This document shows positions 17,637-26,729 of a stretch of 64,000 nt of DNA, piece after piece. The position numbers were made by a program, and so were the translations under genes. Position 1 is the first letter of the stretch. Each line of letters opens with the position of its first letter. The notes beneath the pieces were generated by a model. The model was not told the origin of the DNA. It was given only the letters and a program-made list of their open reading frames with translations, and made no database searches. The stretch lies in the NCBI RefSeq assembly GCF_030915505.1, contig NZ_CP133265.1, positions 2,090,001 through 2,154,000 of the forward strand, given 5' to 3'. Source of the stretch: Neobacillus sp. OS1-2. GTDB lineage: Bacteria; Bacillota; Bacilli; Bacillales; Cytobacillaceae.

Positions 17637-19319
17637 TTGAATATGAATGAAGGTAGTCAGAAAAAACCTACAACGGTTCTCATGGGAAGACAAGAAATGG
17701 CGAAATACAAAGAGCAAAAAGTGGATATTTATAAATACAATCCTCTTATAGAAGCCCTACCATATATATATACTCAAAAACAAGTCATTAACTTTTTAAC
17801 AAGTAAGCCTAATTACAATGCTGAGGATATTAATGAATCCCCAGAAATCAGGCTACACCTTATACAACAGATAAAACATACTTTTGTACAGCCATTACCA
17901 ATTCATTTAGATTTACAATCTAAAGTATCATTGATGCTTAGATCAGGATATCAAGGAAGAAACCCAGTTAGCCCTTTGTATGCTAGGCAGTTTGTGGTTG
18001 GAATCCATAATATATTTAAGGGAGATTACGATGAAAAAAAAGGAAATATTATTGGAAATCGTTCAACAGCCAGTAGTTTTGCCTTAATAGGTATAAGCGG
18101 AATTGGTAAGTCTACTGCAATTGAGAAAATCCTTTTACTGTATCCTCAGGTGATAATTCACTCAGAATATGAACATAATGGTTTATCAATTGGATATTTA
18201 AACCAAATTGTTTGGCTAGTAATTGAATGTCCTTTTAATGGTTCAAGAGGTACTCTGTGTAAGAACTTCTTCGAAGCTGTAGATAGCATTTTAGGGACGA
18301 GCTATTATCAGAAGTATGTGAAACAAAGGGTGAATGAGTCAGACTTAATTGACAAGATGGCCCATGTTGCAGCTCTTCATTGTATTGGAGTGCTGGTATT
18401 TGATGAAGTTCAGAGAATGCAGAAGGGACAGGAAGGGCAGCAAACAATGAACTTCTTTGTTGAAATACATAACAAATTGGGGGTGCCATTGATTTTTGTA
18501 GGGACATATAAGGCAATTGATCTGTTTACACCTTTGTTGGCTAATGCAAGAAGGGCTAGTGCGATGGGGGCAGAATTTTTTGACAGGATGGATAAGGATA
18601 AAAAGTGGGATTACTTTTTAGAACAGCTATGGAAATACCAATGGTTAAGAGAACCAGTTCCTTTAACTGAAGAAATGAATGAATTGTTTTACAAAGAAAC
18701 TCTAGGAATTACAGATTTAGTTGTTAATCTATTTATACAAGCACAGTATTTAACAATTTCATTAGGGAAAGAGAAACTAACTTTAAATTTGGTTAAAAAG
18801 GCTGCCAAGAAAAATTTAAAGTTGTTACAACCGATGCTTACAGCCCTTAAAACAGGTGATAAGGAGAAATTAAAGAGAATTGACGATTTAAAGCCCGAAT
18901 GGATTGATATTAATGCTTTTTTAAAAGCTTTACCCACAGAAGTACACATTGAAGGTGCTATATCTAAGGAGCATAAGAAAGCGATCATTGATGCTAAAGA
19001 ATTTGTACAATACGTTGGGTTTGCACAAAGTTTAGGCTTAACAAAAAAAGAGGCTATAGATTTGGTCTCCCAAATTCTGGACCAAGAGGAAGTAAGTTCG
19101 GATAGCTCTATAGTAAATAAAAAGATAGCTAAAAAAATACTAACTATACCTTCTGATGATTCGAAGAAAAATAGTAGAGAGAAGAAAGGTCGTAAAAAAG
19201 TAATTGATGATAATTATCTTCATGTAATTGGATTAAAAGCATTGGAAGAAAAGAAGTCCTTAGTGGAAGAGTTGCAAAAGATCAATGTAATTGCTCCATT
19301 TAATGAATTTTTAAGTTAG
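17637..19319 (+). CDS. tnsC: Tn7-like AAA+ transposition regulator TnsC
   Basis: ATP-dependent adaptor that links the target selector (TnsD/TniQ) to TnsA-TnsB and gives target immunity. Walker A is GISGIGKST (near residue 150) and Walker B GVLVFDEVQRM (near 250). About 560 residues, as for Tn7 TnsC. The C-terminal 150 residues are lysine-rich. Starts at GTG 17625, TTG 17637 and ATG 17643 are all in frame; AAGAAGGTG at 17620-17627 best serves TTG 17637. The start region overlaps or abuts the tnsB stop at 17633-17635, suggesting translational coupling. Confidence 0.93.
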   Translation: MNMNEGSQKKPTTVLMGRQEMAKYKEQKVDIYKYNPLIEALPYIYTQKQVINFLTSKPNYNAEDINESPEIRLHLIQQIKHTFVQPLPIHLDLQSKVSLMLRSGYQGRNPVSPLYARQFVVGIHNIFKGDYDEKKGNIIGNRSTASSFALIGISGIGKSTAIEKILLLYPQVIIHSEYEHNGLSIGYLNQIVWLVIECPFNGSRGTLCKNFFEAVDSILGTSYYQKYVKQRVNESDLIDKMAHVAALHCIGVLVFDEVQRMQKGQEGQQTMNFFVEIHNKLGVPLIFVGTYKAIDLFTPLLANARRASAMGAEFFDRMDKDKKWDYFLEQLWKYQWLREPVPLTEEMNELFYKETLGITDLVVNLFIQAQYLTISLGKEKLTLNLVKKAAKKNLKLLQPMLTALKTGDKEKLKRIDDLKPEWIDINAFLKALPTEVHIEGAISKEHKKAIIDAKEFVQYVGFAQSLGLTKKEAIDLVSQILDQEEVSSDSSIVNKKIAKKILTIPSDDSKKNSREKKGRKKVIDDNYLHVIGLKALEEKKSLVEELQKINVIAPFNEFLS

Positions 19320-19327
19320 GAGAGTTT

Positions 19328-21213
19328 ATGACTAGTTTTTTTCCCCATTCTATAAGGATGAGCTGTTATATAGCGTTTTAGCACGTTATCACCAAAGAAG
19401 TGGAAATGAAAGTTGTAAGGAAACCTTGAAGGAACTTTTTGGCAAATCAACAACCAGTGCTATTTCAAATTTTCCAGGTGAGATGGGTGTACTATGTGAA
19501 AAGATTGGTTTGAACCATTCTAAACCGTTTAATTTAATTTATAGTCACACACTCCTCCCATATTATTTGCCCTTTATATCAGAAGAGCATGGAAATAAAA
19601 TTAAACACCAAATGGTAAATGGAAATTCCAATGCGATATATGTTGCATTAGGTTTGGCTGCGAGCAAAATTAAGGAAACAAACTACTTTCGTTTCTGTGA
19701 AAGTTGCTTTAATGAAGAAACAGCTATTTTTGGAGAGGCTTATTGGCATAGGACTCATCAACTCCCGGGAGTGCTCATATGTTCAAAGCATAAAAAAGCG
19801 CTAATTGAATCACATATACCATACAGGAATAAACAAAATAAACATAAATTTTTTACTCTTAACGAAACTTCAATAAAGCTTGGAAAAATAATAATAATAC
19901 CAGAACGATTTTTCGACAAATTTTTATTTATTGCTGATACTTCATATCGACTATTAAATGAGAAAGAATTGTTAACTGGAGTGGATAACCTTCAAGAATT
20001 TTATTTGAAAAAGTTACAAGAAAAAGGATACATTACTAAGTCAAAGCGAATAAGAATGCAGGAATTAAAATCAGTATTTTTAAAATCATTTGACTCTGAA
20101 TTTTTAAGAATGATTAATAGTAGTTTTAATCTAGGTGATGAAAATACATGGTTTCATAAAGTTCTAAGAAAACCACGAGTGACTTGCTATCCCTTACGAC
20201 ATTTATTACTACTACTTTTTTTAAATGAAGCCTTTCCAAATAATTCAATAAAGGATAATCTAGAAAATTATCCATTTGGAAAAGGTCCATGGCCATGTTT
20301 AAATAAGGCGGCTAATCATTACAAAGAGTTACTAATAACTGAATGTGTAGTGACTACTGATTCAAAGACAAAACAGCCGGTTGGTACATTTGCTTGTAGT
20401 CAATGCCATTTTATTTATTCGAGAAGAGGCCCAGACTATGATGATAAGGATATATATAAAATAGGAAGAGTAAAAAACTTTGGAATAGTATGGATTAATA
20501 AACTCAATGAGCTAGGCTCTAATGGTAAATATTCAACACGAAAAATATCATTAATTCTAGGTGTTGATTCAAAAACAGTAAAAAAATATTTAGAGAATGA
20601 TAAAGGTATCACAAAAGATAAATTAAAAAAAATAAAAAATGAAAGAATCATTAAGGAAGAGACCGCTGAAAAACATAAAAAAGATTTGTTGATTTTAATT
20701 AACGATAATCCTGGCTTTAGTCGAACAGAATTAAGAAAAGTCAATCCATCGGGTTACATTTGGTTATATAGAAATCATAGGGAATGGTTGTTGAAGAACC
20801 TTCCAAATCCTAAGATATCTCATAAAACGACAGCGAAAATTAATTGGGATCAAAGGGATGAAGAATATTCATTTTTGCTTATAAAAGAAGCTATCAACAT
20901 CTTAACAGAAGAACCATTGATTAGGCTTACTAAAACAAGAATAGCAAAAAGGCTCGACCTACAATCAAGATTTGAAAAGAATATTGATAAATTACCAATA
21001 TGTAAAAGTATACTTGACGATGTAACAGAAGATATTGAGGATTTTCAAATAAGAAGAATTAGGTTAAGAGCTGAAGGGTTACGAAAAGAAAATTTTTATT
21101 ATTCGAAGTCTACATTAGGAAGAGCAGCTGGTTTAGGTAAAAATATCTCAAGAAAGGTAAATAAAGTATTACATGAAGAATTAGGGTTCTTGGACAATGC
21201 TCATTCTAATTGA
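19328..21213 (+). pseudogene. tnsD: TnsD/TniQ family target selector 1, frameshifted at a T7C4 run
   Basis: Target-site selection protein of the TniQ superfamily. An ATG at 19328, with AGGAGAG upstream, starts MTSFFPHS and runs into a stop after 17 codons. A shift of one base at TTTTTTTCCCC (19337-19347) enters the long frame PFYKDELLYSVLARYHQRSG, which then stays open to 21213. The zinc finger CESC...HRTHQLPGVLICSKH is intact, a second Cys pair occurs in CSQCHF, and the C-terminus has the TnsD-type INWDQRDEEY region. The whole would be about 629 residues. It may be inactivated, a sequencing error in a homopolymer, or a site of -1 ribosomal frameshifting. Confidence 0.85.
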
Positions 21214-21276
21214 AAATTTTAGAAATAAAATTACATGATTTGGAAATTTGCTTTTTCGATTTAAAGGAGGAGACTT

Positions 21277-23091
21277 GTGTTACCGTTTTTCCCAGATGCA
21301 TATCCAGACGAATTACTATATAGCGTTTTTGCAAGATACCATAAACGGTCTGGCAATATTAGTGTTAAAGACACCTTTTTAGACTTGTTCAATAAAAGAA
21401 ACTTGATTCCGCATGCACACATTCCAAGAGATTTAGGCATTTTAACAGGAAAAATAATTGGCTTTAAAAAAGTAAATCTTGATACCTGGATTAAGAAACA
21501 TACATTATTTTTATATTACTCAAACTTTGCGAAAGAGCAAAATAAAGAAAAATTGCTTTCTATAATTGTGGATGGCGGAGATACGAATTTACCTATTCGT
21601 ATTATACCTGAAGAGTATTTTAAGTACTGTACTGAATGTGTGAGGGAAGATAATTTAAAATATGGTGAAATATATTGGCATAAGAAACACCAGATACCAG
21701 GCGTTTTTTATTGCTCGATACATTCTCTAGAGCTTTTAGAGAGTTCGGTAAAGACACAATCAAGACATAAAGGTTTCTATGGTTATGAACCTGCAACACT
21801 AGATAATTGTCCAATTGATGAAATTTCAATGAGTAAGATTCCTAACAATCTTGAGAATATGTTAATGAAAATATCTAAAGAATGTGAAAAAGTAGCAGAA
21901 AATGATCTTTCTTTATCCTTTGAATACATACCGAAAATATATAGGTACTTACTTTATCGAGAAGATTATATTAAGGGGAGTAGAAATAATTTCAATAAGC
22001 TAAAAAATGATTTTATAAATTATTATGGACATGAATTATTAAATTTTTTAAGAGTAGAATTTAATTATTCCAAGAGGGACCAATGGTTGGAGAAAATAAC
22101 TAAAAGTTCTCAAATGGCATTTCATCCTATAAAACATGTCTTGTTAACGCTTTTTTTAAATGATAGTGTTGAAACTCTTCATAACTTCGGTAAGGATATC
22201 GAACCATTTGGAAAAGGACCATATCCATGTCTGAATCCATTCTCTAATCATTATAAGGAATGTGTGATAAATAGTGTAAAACTTGAAAAATGCAATAGAA
22301 CTAATTCAGGGATAGGCTTATTTTCATGTAATTGCGGTTTTGAATTTACAAGATTCAATAACAGAAAAAAGTTAATGGTAAAGCAAATAAAAAATATGAA
22401 CAAACAATGGGAAGATGAATTCATTAAGTTGTTGGAACAAGAAAAAATAATTAGTATAGGTTTTGAAACTAAAAAAGATGTAGTTGAAAATTATTTGTCC
22501 ATTTTTAGTAGCTATTTAAATGGCAAGCAGAGAAGACAGAAACCCACCACTAAAATAATAAATCATTATCGTAATAATTGGATTAATTTATTGAGAGAAA
22601 ACCCTAATGCCTCAACAGAAAAATTAAAGAAAAAGGATATCACCACTTTTGTCTTCTTGTATAAACATGATAAGAATTGGCTTTCAAATAATATGTCTTT
22701 TACAAACAATTGCAGAGACCAAGAGATAGACTGGGAAAAAAGAGATAAGGAATTGCTTCTTGCTGTTGAAGAAGCAAGAAAAGAGTTATTAAGCGAAGAT
22801 ACACCAACTAGAATTACAAGATCTTCATTGGGGAGATCTACAAATAAATTAGATATAATAAGAAAAGCAGAGTATCGGGATAAAATGCCTAAAACATACA
22901 ATTACTTAGATGAAATACTTGAATCGGTAGAGGAATTTCAGTTAAGAAGAGTTGAATACGCTCTTAAAAGCTTAATACAGTCAGGGAAGAGAATAAGTGA
23001 AACCAGCATTGGTCGTGCTGCTAATGTAATTAAAGGAAGATCAAGTGTCATAGATACTAAAATAAAAAAGTATGTTGAAGAATACAGCTAG
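21277..23091 (+). CDS. tnsD: TnsD/TniQ family target selector 2
   Basis: Second TniQ-superfamily protein, 604 residues. A strong AAAGGAGGAGA precedes the GTG start. The N-terminus FFPDAYPDELLYSVFARYH matches that expected for the first copy. The TniQ zinc finger reads CTECV...HKKHQIPGVFYCSIH, with a further CNCGFEF motif and a C-terminal IDWEKRDKEL region. Its length and C-terminal half resemble attTn7-binding TnsD rather than short TniQ. Since the element sits at glmS, one of the two TnsD-like proteins probably recognises the glmS 3' end; the other may direct insertion elsewhere. Which does which cannot be told from sequence. Confidence 0.9.
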   Translation: MLPFFPDAYPDELLYSVFARYHKRSGNISVKDTFLDLFNKRNLIPHAHIPRDLGILTGKIIGFKKVNLDTWIKKHTLFLYYSNFAKEQNKEKLLSIIVDGGDTNLPIRIIPEEYFKYCTECVREDNLKYGEIYWHKKHQIPGVFYCSIHSLELLESSVKTQSRHKGFYGYEPATLDNCPIDEISMSKIPNNLENMLMKISKECEKVAENDLSLSFEYIPKIYRYLLYREDYIKGSRNNFNKLKNDFINYYGHELLNFLRVEFNYSKRDQWLEKITKSSQMAFHPIKHVLLTLFLNDSVETLHNFGKDIEPFGKGPYPCLNPFSNHYKECVINSVKLEKCNRTNSGIGLFSCNCGFEFTRFNNRKKLMVKQIKNMNKQWEDEFIKLLEQEKIISIGFETKKDVVENYLSIFSSYLNGKQRRQKPTTKIINHYRNNWINLLRENPNASTEKLKKKDITTFVFLYKHDKNWLSNNMSFTNNCRDQEIDWEKRDKELLLAVEEARKELLSEDTPTRITRSSLGRSTNKLDIIRKAEYRDKMPKTYNYLDEILESVEEFQLRRVEYALKSLIQSGKRISETSIGRAANVIKGRSSVIDTKIKKYVEEYS

Positions 23092-23237
23092 GTGAATTGA
23101 ATTAATGGCATTTGTATAACTCAATTGTAGAAGAAGCTAAAAAGCTTATAGAAGGTAATTTTTTCTTCAACTAATAGGGGCGTTTGTGCAAGATAAAATT
23201 CCGGTTCAAAGAAATAGGTAAAGGGACTTGAACAAAA

Positions 23238-23534
23238 TTGGTAGAATTATTTTATTTTTGGTTTAAAAATAACAAACAAATGCTTAAGCAAAAGGGAATC
23301 GAAACCGATTTATTATTAGTACCTACTTTAACTGATAACCCAGCTACCTTTGCAGATCACATCACTGAAACGAAAATGGGAAGAGTGTCAATCTGGGATT
23401 CTGGGTCATTAAACTTGGAAGTTTTAGATCAGTCAACTGGGAAAACAGTTTATTTTAAAGATATTGAAATTCTTGATAAAAATCCGAATATGGAACAACT
23501 GTTATCGGAATACTTTGAAGCACTACTGAGGTAG
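23238..23534 (+). CDS. Putative TriTu-like immunity protein, 98 aa
   Basis: Small acidic protein resembling immunity proteins of the TriTu type: N-terminal FWFKNNKQMLKQKGIETDL, central GRVSIWDSGSLNLEVLD and a C-terminal helical end. The start at 23238 is a TTG with AAAGGGAC about ten bases upstream. Such proteins neutralise toxins of contact or secreted toxin systems. Just upstream (23111-23182) a frame ending NSIVEEAKKLIEGNFFFN may be the tail of a lost partner gene. An orphan immunity gene could protect the host against neighbours. Family assignment is from memory and moderate. Confidence 0.5.
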   Translation: MVELFYFWFKNNKQMLKQKGIETDLLLVPTLTDNPATFADHITETKMGRVSIWDSGSLNLEVLDQSTGKTVYFKDIEILDKNPNMEQLLSEYFEALLR

Positions 23535-23619
23535 GGCTATAGTTCCTACCTCAACTAATAAGGGGTTTTAGTATAAAATTCAGGGGCATTTTTACAGCTC
23601 TACCGAATTTCCCACTATT

Positions 23620-23812
23620 CCGCAATTGGGTGAGATTCTGGAAGATCTAAGCTAGAAAGTGATTAAACTTTTTTATAAAACCATAACTTAAAACTGATAG
23701 AGAAGAATTTGTTTTGCTTAATTCTTTTTCAAAATGGATTCTTCTTTTTTATCGAAAAATAAAGATTTATGATATGTTTTAATCAAACTGTATTCCGAAG
23801 CTACATTTAGAA
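23620..23812 (+). repeat. Transposon-internal dispersed repeat, copy 4
   Basis: Contains TTGGGTGAGATTCTGGAAGA, GATTAAACTTTTTTATAAAA, GGATTCTTCTTTTTTATCGA, AAAATAAAGATTTATGATAT and AATCAAACTGTATTCCGAAG. It marks the boundary between the tns genes and the distal cargo. Confidence 0.8.
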
Positions 23813-23829
23813 GAATTATTTGTATTTTA

Positions 23830-24165
23830 TTATTTTTTTATTTGCTCAAAGTATTCGAAATGGCCCAATTTTCCATGTGCTTTGAATATGTTTATAATTT
23901 CAGCAGTGGGAATTTCTCTTATCACTTTAATGTGATTACTTGTAAACTCACCAACTCCGTATTCATAAGGCGGGTCAATCGAGTCAATTTGCAGAAATCT
24001 TGTTTTCAATATATTTTCTCTACCAAGCCCTGGAGTATCAGCAATTATCGCTATATTCTTTTCATCTGAAAAATATATACCATCAGCTTTATATTCTTTC
24101 CCTACTTCGTATTTTTGGGTGCCTTTTGTATTATAAAGATCTTCTCTAACTGCTTTTATATACAT
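23830..24165 (-). CDS. Hypothetical protein, 111 aa
   Basis: Not recognised with certainty. The N-terminus MYIKAVREDLYNTKGTQKYE, continuing VGKEYKADGIYFSDEK, resembles small beta-rich proteins of unknown function. No signal peptide or membrane segment. It is a cargo gene on the minus strand between a dispersed repeat and a decayed DUF5710 gene. Function unknown. Confidence 0.55.
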   Translation of the reverse strand: MYIKAVREDLYNTKGTQKYEVGKEYKADGIYFSDEKNIAIIADTPGLGRENILKTRFLQIDSIDPPYEYGVGEFTSNHIKVIREIPTAEIINIFKAHGKLGHFEYFEQIKK

Positions 24166-24234
24166 ATGTTGTTAACTCCATATCATATTTATTTTATTGG
24201 CCTAAATCCATTAGAAAGGAATCAATTTTCTTCA

Positions 24235-24765
24235 GTCACGATAATAAACCTTCCCCAGGGTTATCCTCATGTACAGAAAAATCTCCCTGCTTCATATTGC
24301 GGTTTGAACAGTGATTTAAATAATAACTACTGTTCATATGTTTTGAATAATTTAGTCGGTAATAATTATTAGAAATTCTTTTAAGGTGCTCAGCGGCTAT
24401 TTCATTAAGTTGGTCAGCATAAGAAACAAAAGTTGGAATATTTACTTTATCCCCGTACCAGAAATCTTCTGTATTTAAGCATTCTTATTCTTCTAGATAT
24501 ATAGAGTATACAATGTTTGTTTTTTACATTTCCAGCAAGTCATTTCTGTTTCAGCCAAAGAATAATTTTTTGCTCTTAAGTTAGGTATATTATCAGGTAG
24601 CCATTTATAGAAATCATTTAAATCAACACCTTCTAATACATGCCAGGTTTTATTTTTGGCATCCCACTTCGCTCCTTTACTTTTTGCTTCATCTTTTTGA
24701 GAAAATGGCACAATTAAATTAATTCTATCGCTCATTTTATCAATCTTTTCTATTCTTGATTTCAT
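24235..24765 (-). pseudogene. DUF5710-domain protein gene, frameshifted
   Basis: The N-terminal part is open (best start ATG 24735) and shows the DUF5710 signature INLIVPFSQKDEAKSKGAKW, then WLPDN and CWKCKKQT of a zinc-ribbon domain. The frame then stops (LYTLYI). In another frame the expected continuation appears: FWYGDKVNIPTF, NNYYRLNYSKHMNSSYYLNH, CSNRNMKQGDFSVHEDNPGE, ending at the complement of 24235-24237. The gene is therefore broken by a frameshift near 24495. Confidence 0.7.
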
Positions 24766-24841
24766 ATTTATATTTTATTACAAAAATTAATTTAATCCCT
24801 ATAAAACCTTAACAAAGTTCGATCGATAATAATAATTATGA

Positions 24842-25130
24842 TCATCTCAACTCTGTAAAGTTGGTATCAAGCTCCTGTTGAATATGTTCTGGAATATCTT
24901 TTTTTACCAGCTCGCTTATCATTGTATTGATTTTCGCTTGCTTGATTTCATACGCTTCAAGCTGTAGAATCATCGTTTCAATAGCAAGTCGAAGAAGGGC
25001 AGCAGATGCCCTCGGTGAATGTTTAAATACATTGGCAACTTCCTAATATATCGATGTGACATCTACGGACATATCTTCGTGTGTTTCAGGTAAGTCTGTT
25101 TCAAATGGATAAATAATTGATTGGATTTCC
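24842..25130 (-). pseudogene. DUF4145-family gene remnant
   Basis: Minus-strand translation gives PFETDLPETHEDMSVDVTSI, Y-stop-EVANVFKHSPRASAALLRLA and IETMILQLEAYE, ending TELR. VFKHSPRASAALLRLAIE is the characteristic DUF4145 helix. The in-frame stop (near 25044) and the lack of an N-terminus make this a remnant. DUF4145 domains often accompany restriction systems. Confidence 0.65.
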
Positions 25131-25160
25131 TAAATCGTGTATAATCCACACCTTGAGCAA

Positions 25161-25188
25161 AAAAAGCCGCGAAAAGTTGCGGCTTTTT
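25161..25188. terminator. Terminator 3' of the DUF6414-like gene
   Basis: AAAAAGCCGC and GCGGCTTTTT around GAAAAGTT; symmetric A and T flanks allow action on both strands. Confidence 0.88.
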
Positions 25189-25193
25189 AATTA

Positions 25194-26009
25194 TTATGCT
25201 TGGTATATTGCGATTGGCATGATTTCAATTGCAGGACCTTTTAATTCGAATGAATCTTCTGTTATTTCCTCGGTATCGAAGGTAATATCGTCTTGGCTCA
25301 TGTTTGGGATAAATTTGATTAATTGTTCCTTTTTGAATTTCATTTTTCCAGGTAGAAGTTTAACTAAATCAATTTTTTGATGTGGTTTGTAAATCTTTCT
25401 AATTTTACCCAATATCGTGAATTCTCCTTCTAACTCGTAACGATCTTCTAAAAAGTGTTCAGTGTCTAAAGAAGTGATAAATTTGAAGTTTCCATCTACA
25501 AAAGGATTAATGATCATCGTTACTTTTTTTAATTTAAAAATAGAAGTTGCGAATTCAATTTTTTGCATATCTTCTTTGGATGTTTCGGCTGAAAAGAAAG
25601 GTTTAAATTTGTCAGTGAAATCAATCATACTAGACATAACAAGCTCTGCTGGAGATTGTTTAAACTCCCCATCAACCTCTACGAACTCACCTGTGCGAAG
25701 TTGGTTCCATATCTCCTCGTCAAAACCAGCCAATTTTTGAATTTTGTCGCCCTCTTCAAGAAGAGTATATAAATCTTTAAAAAGTGATGATGTAGATCGA
25801 ACTACTTTACCTTCTCTTTCGGTGGTATTTTCAGATTGCCTTTGATATTTTGCAACCACTTTGCCAAGGTTTCCTTCAAGACCTTTTTCATTAGACTTTC
25901 CTTGAGTAGCAACTACATTGTACTCAGGCAAAAGATCGTTAATCAACATGCTTAGAAACTGCTCGGTCTTATTTTTATTACACCAATAAATATCAGGTAA
26001 AAAATCCAT
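25194..26009 (-). CDS. DUF6414-like protein, 271 aa
   Basis: Resembles the DUF6414 family of unknown function, often found in phage-defence neighbourhoods. The N-terminus (FLPDIYWCNKNKTEQFLSML) fits that family's opening region, followed by a variable middle and a C-terminal KxIY/K-rich beta domain ending EIMPIAIYQA. The first in-frame ATG at 26024 is part of ATGGAGGTG, the ribosome-binding site, so the ATG at 26009 is the start. It is a single-gene unit with its own terminator, just before the restriction operon. Family call moderate. Confidence 0.55.
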   Translation of the reverse strand: MDFLPDIYWCNKNKTEQFLSMLINDLLPEYNVVATQGKSNEKGLEGNLGKVVAKYQRQSENTTEREGKVVRSTSSLFKDLYTLLEEGDKIQKLAGFDEEIWNQLRTGEFVEVDGEFKQSPAELVMSSMIDFTDKFKPFFSAETSKEDMQKIEFATSIFKLKKVTMIINPFVDGNFKFITSLDTEHFLEDRYELEGEFTILGKIRKIYKPHQKIDLVKLLPGKMKFKKEQLIKFIPNMSQDDITFDTEEITEDSFELKGPAIEIMPIAIYQA

Positions 26010-26320
26010 TTTCGACACCTCCATACATTATAGATAGATAACTTCTACACATAACGCTAAGATTCCTTTAATTTTGTCAAAATTCGTACGTCAGTTCTAT
26101 TCTCTATTGCGTTAGTTGCAATATTAGTATAGGACAAACTCTTCTCCATAGATTGCGTTGAGGTGATCATTGACTAATTTGTTTTTAAACAATGTGAAAA
26201 GTTTTAAAACCCTCTTGCTCGGATAGAGATCAAATTTCTTTTCACAACCAACCCGTAAAAAAGAACAACGAAGTCTACGGTTTCATTGGGACAATTTAAG
26301 CAATGCAAGCTGAATACGGA
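26010..26320. other. Intergenic region before restriction operon
   Basis: Holds the promoter region of the minus-strand gene and no convincing frame; short open stretches appear eroded. Confidence 0.4.
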
Positions 26321-26360
26321 AAAAACACGCCTTGGGTAATAAGCTAAGGCGTGTTTTTTC
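26321..26360 (+). terminator. Terminator before the restriction operon
   Basis: AAAAAACACGCCTT pairs with AAGGCGTGTTTTTT around a 12-base loop. It insulates the xre-hsd operon from upstream transcription. Confidence 0.88.
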
Positions 26361-26451
26361 TATAATGCATGGTGTCAATAACTTTCCGAAAAACGCTATA
26401 GCCTATGATATAATATATTATGGTTAGCTGTAGATAACGAGGTGATGCTAA

Positions 26452-26667
26452 ATGGAGTTAAGCGAAGCAATTAAAAAAGTGCGTTTGAAATTGTGTTTGT
26501 CTCAAGAGGGGCTTGCCCGTGAGCTTCATGTTGGATTTACATCTGTGAACCGATGGGAGAACAATCATACAAAGCCGAATCAAATAGCCCGTTATGCTTT
26601 AATAGAGCTTTGTAAGAATAGAAACATTAGTCCTGAACTGATTGAGTTGCTCATAAAAACAAAGTAG
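26452..26667 (+). CDS. Small XRE-family DNA-binding protein, 71 aa
   Basis: Essentially one helix-turn-helix domain: EAIKKVRLKLCLSQEGLARE, LHVGFTSVNRWENNHTKP. It lies 62 bp upstream of hsdR, in the same direction, and probably controls the restriction operon much as controller proteins do in other systems. A GAGGTG site supports the ATG. The target sequence is unknown; a TATAATATATTA stretch at 26409-26420 may be its promoter. Confidence 0.8.
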   Translation: MELSEAIKKVRLKLCLSQEGLARELHVGFTSVNRWENNHTKPNQIARYALIELCKNRNISPELIELLIKTK

Positions 26668-26729
26668 GTTTTGCATAGTTTTAAAAAAGGGCTTTGGATT
26701 ACTATTTTATAGTATGAGGAGATTTAGGT

